DNA from: Bradyrhizobium liaoningense | Lineage (GTDB): Bacteria; Pseudomonadota; Alphaproteobacteria; Rhizobiales; Xanthobacteraceae | Direction: 5' to 3' | Assembly: GCF_018130785.1 (NCBI RefSeq) | Contig: NZ_JAFCJT010000017.1 | Span: 1-64,000, forward strand | DNA length: 64,000 bases | Part shown: in pieces, positions 43,890 through 52,068 of the stretch | Layout: the number at the start of each line of letters is the position of its first letter | How positions within the stretch are numbered: position 1 is the first letter of the stretch | Program-made: the position numbers and the translations under genes | Notes under the pieces: generated by a model | What the model was told of the DNA's origin: nothing | Seen by the model: the letters and a program-made list of their open reading frames with translations, nothing else | Database searches by the model: none

Positions 43890-43919
43890 AAAAAGCCCGC
43901 TTGGGGAGAGCCAAGCGGG
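43890..43919 (-). terminator. Intrinsic terminator of tandem element 1
   Basis: CCCGCTTGG-CTCTCC-CCAAGCGGG-CTTTTTT on the minus strand, with stem arms 43896-43904 and 43911-43919. No protein gene lies directly upstream on that strand. Confidence 0.8.
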
Positions 43920-44013
43920 TCAAAGGTTATTGGAGGCTGAGGTGCTGGGCTGCAACACCATAGCGAGACGACCCTAGCCGGTTGAGCTTACGAGAGCCTG
44001 ACAGGGCCGGCAG
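43890..44013 (-). ncRNA. Candidate small RNA, tandem element 1
   Basis: Read on the minus strand, this begins near CTGCCGGCCCTGTCAGGCT, contains TCGTAAGC, a GGTGTTG-5-CAGCACC hairpin (43941-43959), and ends in CCCGCTTGG-6-CCAAGCGGG followed by CTTTTTT. Element 2 at 44053 has the same order of parts with different stem sequences. No open frame fits. This is structure seen by eye; no family model was run. Confidence 0.5.
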
Positions 44014-44052
44014 ATCGGCTTGCAAGCCCGGCGCGCATTCGTGCCCGCAAAC

Positions 44053-44080
44053 AGAAAACCCCGCTCGGGGTGGAGCGGGG
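44053..44080 (-). terminator. Intrinsic terminator of tandem element 2
   Basis: On the minus strand CCCCGCTC-6-GAGCGGGG is followed by TTTTC. The stem arms are 44059-44066 and 44073-44080. Confidence 0.75.
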
Positions 44081-44165
44081 TCCTCGACTGGGTATGGAGC
44101 CCGGTGTTGGTCCACCGGGTACAGCCAGACTAGGAGACCAGGCTTACGGGTGCCTGACGGCGGCA
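44053..44165 (-). ncRNA. Candidate small RNA, tandem element 2
   Basis: On the minus strand it begins CTGCCGCCGTCAGGC with a CAGGC-8-GCCTG stem spanning CCCGTAA, continues with the perfect CCCGGTG-GACCAA-CACCGGG hairpin (44100-44119), and ends in a terminator. Shared blocks with element 1 are CTGCCG...TCAGGC and CGTAAGC; the middle hairpin is conserved in position but not in sequence. Confidence 0.5.
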
Positions 44166-44318
44166 GCGAAATCCGCATCGGGAAGGCCGCAGACTGGCCC
44201 CGCACCCGTCCCAATTTGGTCACGCGATCGCACAACTGGAGCCACACGCCTCAGCGAAATTCTGCATCGTCGGTGGCGCCATGGGGGAAACGTGGCGTGC
44301 CGGCAACGGGGTGGCATC

Positions 44319-44408
44319 ATGGATAACGTAGAGCGGTCATTCGCCGCCGCGACGGCGGCTGGCTTCGTCGTGCTGGTGATCGGCATCGTGCTGCTGGCGG
44401 TGCTGTAG
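44319..44408 (+). CDS. Possible single-helix membrane peptide (29 aa)
   Basis: The ATG at 44319 after GGGGTGG gives a 29-residue peptide beginning MDNVERSFAAATAAGF and ending in a strongly hydrophobic helix (VVLVIGIVLLAVL). Such tiny membrane proteins exist, but length alone cannot exclude chance. Confidence 0.35.
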   Translation: MDNVERSFAAATAAGFVVLVIGIVLLAVL

Positions 44409-44682
44409 GGCGCACCACGAGGCGGCAGTTGAGGCGAGGCTAACCAGGCGCTCGCTCCTGGGTGGACACCCAGGACGCCGCCGCGCCTTTTCAAAACATG
44501 CAAAACAACCCCATGCACAGTAGCGCGTTGGGCGATTTCGCTGCGTGATCAATGGCTTAGTCGAGGTGTTTAGATACCTTAATTGCGCATAACGGTTCCG
44601 GGGCGCAACCCCGACGGCCGGTGCGGGTGCTACCTGCCCATCGCGGTGCAGCCTCGGTCAGATCCAAAGCCCGTCGGCTGGC
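44409..44682. other. Noncoding stretch with perfect hairpin
   Basis: It contains TCCTGGGTG-GA-CACCCAGGA (44456-44475), a perfect 9-bp inverted repeat, followed by a relatively AT-rich stretch near 44500-44600. I see no convincing gene. Confidence 0.4.
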
Positions 44683-44850
44683 TCAATGGACCTTGATCTC
44701 ACCGAGGGGAAGGCGGAGTTCGGCGGCGCGCTCTTCGCGGTCCCTCTTGCGGAATTCGTTTTCCTTCCGCTCGAACTTCACCATCTCCTCATGCGCCGCC
44801 TCCAGGAAATGAGTGCGCCTGACAGCATCGTGGTGCGTGTCTTCCGTCAT
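44683..44850 (-). CDS. Small charged helical protein, paralog 1 (55 aa)
   Basis: The ATG at 44850 gives MTEDTHHDAVRRTHFLEAAHEEMVKFERKENEFRKRDREERAAELRLPLGEIKVH. The paralog at 48805 is the same length and keeps the DADRR-LLEAA-E-x-V-x-FERKE-x-EFRK-D-x-ERAAELRLP pattern. It is predicted as one long charged helix. Sequence similarity continues upstream of the ATG, so the start may be further out or the 5' region conserved. Confidence 0.65.
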   Translation of the reverse strand: MTEDTHHDAVRRTHFLEAAHEEMVKFERKENEFRKRDREERAAELRLPLGEIKVH

Positions 44851-45088
44851 GTTCCAGATCCCCGTCATTGCGGTCCCATCCCGGAGAAAGCCGGACACCG
44901 CAGAAAGGTTCGGTGCCGCAGGATTGCGGAATTATGACGGCGCGCGGCGGCTGCGTCTTTGATGCGCGTCAGCTTCAGTCGAAGGTGACAGGTGGCGACC
45001 TTGCCTTTCTCTGAAGCGGGAAGGGGGCCTTGATGAAAAGCTTGGGCTTCGTCCCTGCACGACATGCGGCGGATCAGGAAAAATCAAA

Positions 45089-45112
45089 AAGGCCGCCAAC
45101 CGAGGCGGCCTT
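45089..45112 (-). terminator. Intrinsic terminator for the gene at 45153
   Basis: AAGGCCGCC-6-GGCGGCCTT is followed on the minus strand by TTTTTGATTTTT. The hairpin is nearly identical to the one at 50243. Confidence 0.8.
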
Positions 45113-45152
45113 GCTCCGTCGAGAAGCGCCCAACGTGTCGAACTGTGGCGGC

Positions 45153-45389
45153 CTACTGCTTCGTCGTCGGCGTCTCGAAGATGAGGGCGGCTTGGAACAC
45201 GCGTCCGGCGTCGGTGCGGACTTCGATCGCAACGTCTGTTCGATCCTCGTGTCCCGCCAGGTCGCGCGCGAGGCCGCCTAATGTTTGCGTCGCCTCGATC
45301 TCTGCTTCGCGCTGGGTGGGAAACTCCAATCCCTCTTCGTCGGCGTAGAGGCCGGTGTCGTCTCGGATATCGAAAAAGTACCGCACCAT
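45153..45389 (-). CDS. DUF6894-type small protein (78 aa), copy 2
   Basis: The ATG at 45389 begins MVRYFFDIRDDTGLYADEEGLEFPTQREAEIEATQTLGGLARD. It shares the RYFFDIRDD-G...D-EG-EF family pattern with many rhizobial small proteins and a looser similarity with the protein at 42299. Its own terminator lies 40 bp downstream. Confidence 0.7.
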   Translation of the reverse strand: MVRYFFDIRDDTGLYADEEGLEFPTQREAEIEATQTLGGLARDLAGHEDRTDVAIEVRTDAGRVFQAALIFETPTTKQ

Positions 45390-45567
45390 GGCGCCGCCTC
45401 TCGGTGTGTCGGCGCCAACCCCGCCTTGAGTGGACTGTTCCTAGTTTATTTCGCTGCTATCCGGGTGCTGTTCCAAGAGGCCGCCAACCGGTCGTTCCGG
45501 TACTGCCGCTTGCAGGTTGGGCAATCGACAGACCCCGGACGTCGGGCGCCGTTGAACCAGGTTGATC

Positions 45568-45762
45568 CTAGCCGCTTTCTCGGACGATCTCGATCGGCCT
45601 TGCTTCCTCGACGTCATGGCGCTGTGTCTTACGTCCCAGAAAGGTGTCTGGGCAGGGAAGCCGCAGAAGCGCGCAGGAGAACTCGCAAATCTCCCGCGTC
45701 CGCTGAATTTCTTCCGCGATGCTGGCGACGTGAACAAGGATCGAGTGGCGATGTTCCGCCAT
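45568..45762 (-). CDS. Small hypothetical protein (64 aa)
   Basis: The ATG at 45762 has GGGAG 8 bases upstream. The product MAEHRHSILVHVASIAEEIQRTREICEFSCALLRLPCPDTFLGRKTQ... has a helix followed by a PxPDTFLGR motif that I recognise from other small rhizobial proteins of unknown function. Confidence 0.55.
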   Translation of the reverse strand: MAEHRHSILVHVASIAEEIQRTREICEFSCALLRLPCPDTFLGRKTQRHDVEEARPIEIVRESG

Positions 45763-45946
45763 GGCAACGCTCCCCGGTTATGCAGGCGGGAGCGCAAGAA
45801 TCTCTCAGCCACCGACGCCTACGGGCAGAGCCTCGGCCGGTGATGTCCAGACAACAGCCCACTCAAAGGAGTGTTCCTTCGAATTAGGACGCCGCGCAGA
45901 GCCAATCTCTCGAAGCCCCCTACGGCCGGCGCCGGCTGTGGCGGCG

Positions 45947-46120
45947 TTACCTTGCTTCGTCTCTCGTGAGAGCGGCCAGCCTATCCAATTGGCTTGCCAC
46001 GCCAGTGAGGCTCCGGGCGATGTTCTTCATCAGGGATGCCCTCTCCGCCGAAACGCCGGATGCCTGGGAAAGGGTTTTGTAATGATTTGCTAGTTCCACG
46101 CACTTGGCAGCGTTGATCAT
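45947..46120 (-). CDS. Small hypothetical protein (57 aa)
   Basis: The ATG at 46120 (or a GTG at 46132) gives MINAAKCVELANHYKTLSQASGVSAERASLMKNIARSLTGVASQLDRLAALTRDEAR, all helical and cytosolic-looking. The pattern CVELANHYK...NI-RSL-G-ASQL-RLA resembles small conserved bradyrhizobial proteins. Function unknown. Confidence 0.6.
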   Translation of the reverse strand: MINAAKCVELANHYKTLSQASGVSAERASLMKNIARSLTGVASQLDRLAALTRDEAR

Positions 46121-46793
46121 AATTGGACCCACGTAAATAAACGGGTCAACAGCCCAACCCTAAATATTGTTCCCACGCGGGGCGCTGACGACCCTTTGCG
46201 TTGCAATGTCACGTTATCCTCCAACACCATATTCGTGGTCAAGTTGTGTTCAGCGAGAAAACCCGCCACTCCCGAAATCAACCAGGCCAACAGGCTCGGA
46301 AACAGGTCAGGTACCTAAAGACGACCCCGGCCGGTGGGGCTTGATAGGGGTGAAGGCCGGGGCCGCTTGGGGATGCTTGGCCCTTGGCAAAGGCCAAGCG
46401 ATTCCAAGCTTAATCTACGCTCACCGCGTTTCTGTTCGTTTCAGCACACAATTACCAAATTATCCCGACCTGGTTCACCCGCGCGAATGCATCTCCAGGG
46501 AGGGACGGTCTCTCGAGGGCCAGCGGTGATCGAAACAAAGTTCGCAGCCAAGCTGGCAGGGACGGGCGGAAGGGTTGCAGCATCAGCTTCCGGCGGTCCA
46601 TTTGGGCGGAACGCGATGTCGAGGCGAGCGAGCTGCAGTCAAGTCCGCCGCATTGCCAAACATTCCCGCAACCCGGTGGGCCGCGGCAGACCCCTGCTGC
46701 GGCCTTCGCATGTGCCGCCAGGAGAGGCGGCCTGAAGGGCAGGCGATCCGATTGGCGCGTGCCGGCGCAACGCTGCCGGGTCAGCGGTGACGC
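46121..46793. other. Gene-poor stretch with two strong hairpins
   Basis: No convincing gene is seen in these 673 bp. At 46325-46362 CCCCGGCC pairs with GGCCGGGG, and at 46375-46399 GCTTGGCC pairs with GGCCAAGC. The surrounding sequence is less GC-rich than the core genes. It may hold a structured RNA or decayed sequence. Confidence 0.4.
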
Positions 46794-47810
46794 TCACAAG
46801 AATTCCGAAGTGCAATGAGCCAGCCCGGGCAGGCTTACGATCGCACCCGGTGCACGCACCCAAGCCCGGATCGCCAGGTTGGCCGCCTTCAAAACCGAGG
46901 GGCGCAGGATTTGAAAAGCATCGCGGATCGTTGCGATCACGGGCTGGTGAAGGACCCGACTGCGCAGTCGAGCAACCCGCAATGCACGCACCACCGTTTC
47001 AGGATCCGGAAGTCCGCGCTTATCCTCCAGAAGGCTCCAGGTGAGGTGCTTGAGATCGATGGTCTCTTGGTCGATTTGACGGAACGATCCCGATGCCGTG
47101 ATGCTCGCGTGGTTGGTCGCGTCGTAGAAGACAAGACCATCGTCTATCGCCACCATGTCGCCCTGGCAGGCGAGATCAAGAAAGAACAATTGGTCCACGC
47201 CCCAACTGATCGACTTGTAGTTTCGCATCAGGCAACCGGCCTGGATGACCTTGCTGTTGATCAGCAGGGTCGACGGGACAATCCCAAGCAACCGGGTCTT
47301 GCCCGCCAAATAGAGATCCGTCAGGCACTGCTGGCTCGAATACAGATAAACCTGGCGTCCTCGCCGGTACTTTATGCCGCTGTCCTGGACCACGTGAGAT
47401 GTGGAGGTCATGAATGCAGCGGCGGGATGCGTGCTCGCCAGCCTCGCGAAAGTCGCAAGCGATCCTGGCGTGAGCCAGTCGTCGTCGTGCAACACTTTGA
47501 TCCAGTGGCCGCGACATGCGAGCATCGCGTTGTTGGTATTCTCAACCTGGCCCCGGCCGCGGTGGTTCTCGATAACGCGAATACGCCGATCGCTCCGCGC
47601 GTGTTCGGACAGGATGCTCCAGGTCGCGCCTTCCGAGCCTTCGTCGTCGCTGATCACCATTTCCCAGTCGCAGTGATTCTGCTGCAGCACGCTGTCAATC
47701 GCACGGCACACCATCTCCGGTCGGCGGAAGGTTGGTAGTGCCACCGAAATGAATGGGCGGTGTTCCGAACTGTGGGAGCTATCGGACCGCTCGGCGTGCA
47801 ATTGATCCAT
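46794..47810 (-). CDS. Family 2 glycosyltransferase
   Basis: The 338-residue protein has a GT-A domain: ISVALPTFRRPEMVCRAIDSVLQQNHCDWEMVISDDEG, NTNNAMLACRGHWIKVLHDDDWLTPGSLATFA with the DxD-type HDDDW, and a C-terminal helical tail without membrane segments. It probably transfers a sugar to a surface glycan or protein. It is an isolated gene in a repeat-rich accessory stretch, suggesting transfer. Confidence 0.88.
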   Translation of the reverse strand: MDQLHAERSDSSHSSEHRPFISVALPTFRRPEMVCRAIDSVLQQNHCDWEMVISDDEGSEGATWSILSEHARSDRRIRVIENHRGRGQVENTNNAMLACRGHWIKVLHDDDWLTPGSLATFARLASTHPAAAFMTSTSHVVQDSGIKYRRGRQVYLYSSQQCLTDLYLAGKTRLLGIVPSTLLINSKVIQAGCLMRNYKSISWGVDQLFFLDLACQGDMVAIDDGLVFYDATNHASITASGSFRQIDQETIDLKHLTWSLLEDKRGLPDPETVVRALRVARLRSRVLHQPVIATIRDAFQILRPSVLKAANLAIRAWVRAPGAIVSLPGLAHCTSEFL

Positions 47811-48090
47811 TCAGTCGTACCTCATTCCATCGAAGCGGTCGCGGCTGGAAGTGGCAGACCCACCTCCGGCAACCTGTTCGCAGAACATTCTCGAACCGAG
47901 CGAACGAGGCGCGGTGAATCTAGGGAGACGATCGGGACGCGGGCATCGTCCATTCGCATGACATTTGTTCCCGCAGGCCGCGACGTTTCGAAGCGGCCGA
48001 CTGCGACAAGTTTGCCGTCGTGGAATCAATGGATGAGGCTGTAGCCCTTAGCGATCGCACATGACGAAAAACGTGGCGGCCAAGTCGCAG

Positions 48091-48200
48091 CCATCCTTCG
48101 AGACGCCCGCCTGCGGCGGACCCTCAGGATGAGGTCGCGCTTTGCGGCGAGATATCAGACCCTCATGGTGACAAGCCCGCCAAAGCGGGCGTCTCCGGAC
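48091..48200. repeat. CATCCTTCGAGACGCCCGC dispersed repeat
   Basis: CATCCTTCGAGACGCCCGCCTGCGG...CCTCAGGATGAGG is followed by CCCTCATGGTGACAAGCCCGCCAAAGCGGGCGTCTC. These arms are a common bradyrhizobial extragenic repeat, with GCCCGC-CAAA-GCGGGC as an inner palindrome. Confidence 0.65.
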
Positions 48201-48379
48201 GATGCTCCGCATCGCCGGGCGAACCATGCAGGCCGAGCACGTTCGACAGCTTCCCCGCTGTCCCATGCTATTGCCTGGCCTTCTGCGGGTGTCCCGTTCC
48301 GGCACAATGAACCTTGGCACGACACGTGCAGACACATGGGTATCGGGATTTTGCAATTCCCCTCCCGGGGCTGGTAAGC

Positions 48380-48415
48380 CGCCGCCCGCGTAACATTTAA
48401 GCGGGCGGCGCTTTT
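48380..48415 (+). terminator. Terminator-like hairpin
   Basis: CGCCGCCCGC-11-GCGGGCGGCG followed by CTTTT on the plus strand. It begins 3 bp after the TAA of the plus frame 48129-48377, which hints that some RNA is made there. Confidence 0.6.
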
Positions 48416-48804
48416 GCCTGGCGCTCCGGGGCTGCAAAGCGCCAAGACAGGCACGCAAGCACAGATGGCGATGGCGCGCATTAGCCTATGTGAAAGCGAA
48501 GTGAGCTAATCCGAAATTGCCAATGTCGTAATTGGGCCCGAATACGCTGACTGGCCAAAATGGGTCATGCAACCAGCAAACCGAAACCAATCCTGGCGAC
48601 GGCGGGCAAGGCGAAAAAAACGTGATGCGATACATGCCGGGACAATCCGCATGCATCCGGATGGTTCTCACGGAAAGACGCTAGCTCCCCGCCCGGTCTG
48701 GTGGTCTAGGCCGAAGATGGGCGGGGAGCTGCCGCGTCGGTCCCCCGTCGCATGACGATGCTAGAAATGTGCCATGACAGTTGTGTGAATTTATCGGCCG
48801 TCGC

Positions 48805-48972
48805 TTAGTGGACGTTGATCGTATCCACGGGAAGGCGAAGTTCCGCTGCGCGCTCCGTCTGATCCTTCTTGCGGAACTCACGTTCCTTCCGCTCGAATTC
48901 GACCAGCTCCTGTTGAGCTGCCTCTAGCAGTCGATTACGCCGATCTGCGTCGCGATGAATATCTCCCGTCAT
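48805..48972 (-). CDS. Small charged helical protein, paralog 2 (55 aa)
   Basis: The ATG at 48972 has GGGAG upstream. The product MTGDIHRDADRRNRLLEAAQQELVEFERKEREFRKKDQTERAAELRLPVDTINVH matches the protein at 44683 over its full length. It is a predicted single helix, cytosolic. The duplication with 4 kb between copies suggests segmental rearrangement of the accessory region. Confidence 0.68.
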   Translation of the reverse strand: MTGDIHRDADRRNRLLEAAQQELVEFERKEREFRKKDQTERAAELRLPVDTINVH

Positions 48973-49205
48973 GATCCAGCTCCCGATCCCCACGATTGCG
49001 GGAAATCTCGGTGCCGCAGAACGGCGCGACACCGAACGCGTCAAAGAAACGCTGCCGGACTCGAAATACTCGTTCCGGCAGCGCGCTATTTTCTAACTGA
49101 GCACTGAAATCCCAGTCACCTTCGAGTGTGCAATGCCCATGCCACAGGTTTGTGACACCGGCCGCGCCTAATCCATAGTGGGTAGTCTCACCAACTGAGG
49201 CGGCC

Positions 49206-49373
49206 TTACTCTTTCGCGGCTTCTTGCCTCGCCTTCATTATTCCGAGACGGCCGATTACGGCTGCCTCAGTCCTACCGATCTTTCTGGCAACTGCGGCCA
49301 ACCGAAGGCCTGAAGCGCAAAGCTCCAAAAGCTGCCGCTCCTCCTCGGGAGTCCATCTGCGCGGGCTTGTCAC
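49206..49373 (-). CDS. Small SANT/Myb-like HTH protein (55 aa)
   Basis: The start GTG at 49373 overlaps the preceding stop (GTGA), giving MTSPRRWTPEEERQLLELCASGLRLAAVARKIGRTEAAVIGRLGIMKARQ. The WTPEEERQLLEL...VARKIGRTEAAV pattern is a helix-turn-helix of the SANT-like type found in many small rhizobial proteins. It probably binds DNA, but targets are unknown. A TTG at 49406 would extend it. Confidence 0.6.
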   Translation of the reverse strand: MTSPRRWTPEEERQLLELCASGLRLAAVARKIGRTEAAVIGRLGIMKARQEAAKE

Positions 49374-49570
49374 TTCGGCGGCTGCAAGCCCGGCGACTTG
49401 GCCCAATCGTCCAGATGGTTTGCCACGTCCGCTTGGCGGGCCTTCCTAACGAGGGCTTCACGCTCTGCACCCGGCGGGAGTTTAGAGGCCTGCTCCTCGA
49501 GCTGCTTCGCCCATGCGGACAGCCTATCTTGAAGCGTTACCTGTTGCTTGAAACGCCGCCGTTTGAACAT
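49370..49570 (-). CDS. Small hypothetical protein (66 aa)
   Basis: The ATG at 49570 has AGGAG 8 bases upstream. The product MFKRRRFKQQVTLQDRLSAWAKQLEEQASKLPPGAEREALVRKARQADVANHLDDWAKSPGLQPPK is a well-formed helical pair with a KARQAD...HLDDW...SPGLQPPK end that I associate with widespread bradyrhizobial small proteins. It is translationally coupled to the HTH gene. Confidence 0.68.
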   Translation of the reverse strand: MFKRRRFKQQVTLQDRLSAWAKQLEEQASKLPPGAEREALVRKARQADVANHLDDWAKSPGLQPPK

Positions 49571-49741
49571 GGCGCGCTCCTTTCCATGAGAGGAAGGCGG
49601 GAGCGCTGTGATGGAGCGATCTCATCACAGATAAAGGCCACGGTCCGGTCTGTGATGTTCCATTAACGCACGTCGCGCCCGGCGAGTTCTGTCCAAAAGT
49701 GTACGCAACTGAAATCAGGCCACTCACATTTTCAGGCGGCC

Positions 49742-49927
49742 CTACTTTCTCTTGAGCAGGTCGGCCAGATCCAATTCGAATATCTGCTGTGTCCGCTCGA
49801 AGAGCTCTAGAAGGTCGATTGAGGCCGACATTCCGTGCCGGGCGACAATCAGTCGCTGGCGCTCAACAATGAGCCTGCCCCTATCAACGTGGCGCTGCGC
49901 CCGAGCGATCCTCTCATCCAGCGTCAT
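49742..49927 (-). CDS. Small helical hypothetical protein (61 aa)
   Basis: The ATG at 49927 gives MTLDERIARAQRHVDRGRLIVERQRLIVARHGMSASIDLLELFERTQQIFELDLADLLKRK. The heptad-like pattern and RAxRHVxxGxxxVxRQ-x-LI motif match a common alphaproteobacterial small helical protein type of unknown function. Confidence 0.6.
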   Translation of the reverse strand: MTLDERIARAQRHVDRGRLIVERQRLIVARHGMSASIDLLELFERTQQIFELDLADLLKRK

Positions 49928-50078
49928 TGCCGGTTTCCAATCTGGAACCAGCGTGCACCCAGAGATCAAAATAGGCCAGTTACAAAATCAAACTAGGCCA
50001 CTGAGGTCGGAAACAGGCTGGCGGCAAAATCCGGGTGCTGTGCTGATTAGGACAGCACTTCTGTAGGACACTAAAGAA

Positions 50079-50240
50079 TTGCGCTTGAAGGAAATGCTGG
50101 AGGGCGTGAAGGCGATTATGCGCCTATCGAAGGACAAGCACGACTTCTGGGAGAAGATGGATATTGCCTATCCGAAGTTGAACGCCGCCATTCTGCTTCT
50201 GCCGTTCGACGACCTTCCAAGGCCGAGAAAACCAAAATGA
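50079..50240 (+). CDS. Possible small protein (53 aa)
   Basis: A TTG at 50079 has AGGA 7 bases upstream; the ATG at 50094 is in frame. The product ...LEGVKAIMRLSKDKHDFWEKMDIAYPKLNAAILLLPFDDLPRPRKPK looks protein-like with normal codon use and is followed by a terminator-like hairpin. Family unknown. Confidence 0.4.
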   Translation: MRLKEMLEGVKAIMRLSKDKHDFWEKMDIAYPKLNAAILLLPFDDLPRPRKPK

Positions 50241-50242
50241 AG

Positions 50243-50266
50243 GAGGCCGCCAACTGAGGCGGCCTC
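50243..50266. terminator. Bidirectional hairpin between convergent small genes
   Basis: GAGGCCGCC-AACTGA-GGCGGCCTC is a perfect 9-bp stem, nearly the same as that at 45089. T-runs are weak on both sides. Confidence 0.6.
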
Positions 50267-50271
50267 TCTAG

Positions 50272-50487
50272 TTAGCGCTTATCGGCCTGTCCGTGGTTGG
50301 TCCCACTCTCGGGACCGATGTAGATGCCGGTTTTCATGCACTGCTTCCACGCGCCGTCGCACCGTTCTGGCTTAGCGGCCTTGGACATGCAGATGGCTTT
50401 GTAGTCAGAGCACGACCTAGCTTGAGCAGGATACGCCGCGATGATCCCGACCGAGCCAACAACCGACAAAAGCAACCACTTCTTCAT
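50272..50487 (-). CDS. Exported Cys-rich protein (71 aa)
   Basis: The ATG at 50487 follows AAGGAG. A signal peptide (MKKWLLLSVVGSVGIIAAYPAQA) precedes a mature part with four cysteines in RSCSDYKAICMSKAAKPERCDGAWKQCMKTGIYIGP, forming a probable two-disulfide helical hairpin in the periplasm. Function unknown; similar small proteins are common in bradyrhizobia. Confidence 0.7.
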   Translation of the reverse strand: MKKWLLLSVVGSVGIIAAYPAQARSCSDYKAICMSKAAKPERCDGAWKQCMKTGIYIGPESGTNHGQADKR

Positions 50488-50771
50488 GACGTCTCCTTCG
50501 TTGCAATTAGGAGAGCATGCAATTGGCAAGCTGTGCCCGTCGATGTGCACAACCAAAAATCCACTAATGAATTAGGGGCACCATGGGACATACCCCGTTG
50601 GAGGCATGAACAGACCTTGGCTGAATGTCGGCCAACGTGAACAGCGGATATGAACAGAGTTGGGCGCGTCCAAGGCGGTCTGAGAACAAATTGGGACACT
50701 CCCGAATTCAACTTAGGACACTGGGGGTTAACACTGGGGGTTAAATACGGACAGTAGCAAAATCCGCAAAA
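50488..50771. other. Noncoding stretch with short direct repeats before recA
   Basis: ACACTGGGGGTTA is repeated in tandem at 50718-50743. Several GGGACAC / TAGGACAC / AGGCCACT motifs occur here and at 49715-50060, reminiscent of multiple terminal repeats of IS21-type elements, but no transposase is left. No gene seen. Confidence 0.4.
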
Positions 50772-50786
50772 GAACATATTGCGAAC
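50772..50786 (+). promoter_or_regulatory. LexA (SOS) box of recA
   Basis: GAAC-ATATTGC-GAAC is an exact alphaproteobacterial SOS box (GAAC-N7-GAAC), 94 bp before the recA start. A third GAAC follows at 50790. Confidence 0.85.
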
Positions 50787-50879
50787 CGAGAACAAATGGG
50801 GTACGTTGCTTTTATCGACGAGCCGCCTCGCCAATCGTTTGTCCCGCACCCGAATCCTCGCCATAAGGAGCACGACCCA

Positions 50880-51968
<1,089 letters not shown>

Positions 51969-51998
51969 GTCCTAACGCGAAGAGTTTTTCGCGAGGAG

Positions 51999-52049
51999 CG
52001 GGCGCTGAGGACGTTGAGTTGCCGACGTCGTCAGCGCCCGTTTCGTTTT
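51999..52049 (+). terminator. Intrinsic terminator of recA
   Basis: CGGGCGCTGA-G-GACGT pairs with ACGTC-G-TCAGCGCCCG (51999-52014 with 52025-52040), followed by TTTCGTTTT. Confidence 0.88.
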
Positions 52050-52068
52050 GTGGGTGGGGGCGTTCGCG

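Larger units (their letters stand above)
47811..48804. other. Repeat-rich intergenic region
   Basis: This 994-bp region between the glycosyltransferase and the 55-aa paralog contains the CATCCTTCGAGACGCCCGC-type repeat (48091-48200), a plus-strand terminator-like hairpin (48380) and two weak opposing frames (48129-48377 plus, 48155-48481 minus). No gene can be called with confidence. Confidence 0.45.

Noticed and set aside
43890..44165. tRNA or tmRNA genes
   Set aside because: Stems do not form a cloverleaf with CCA-type acceptor or TTCGA loop; the terminators fit an sRNA instead.
48486..48671. 61-residue minus-strand frame
   Set aside because: No ribosome-binding site, poor codon pattern and no motif.
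49700..50760. Intact insertion sequence
   Set aside because: GGGACAC and AGGCCACT motifs look like terminal repeats, but no transposase frame or defined target-site duplication is visible.
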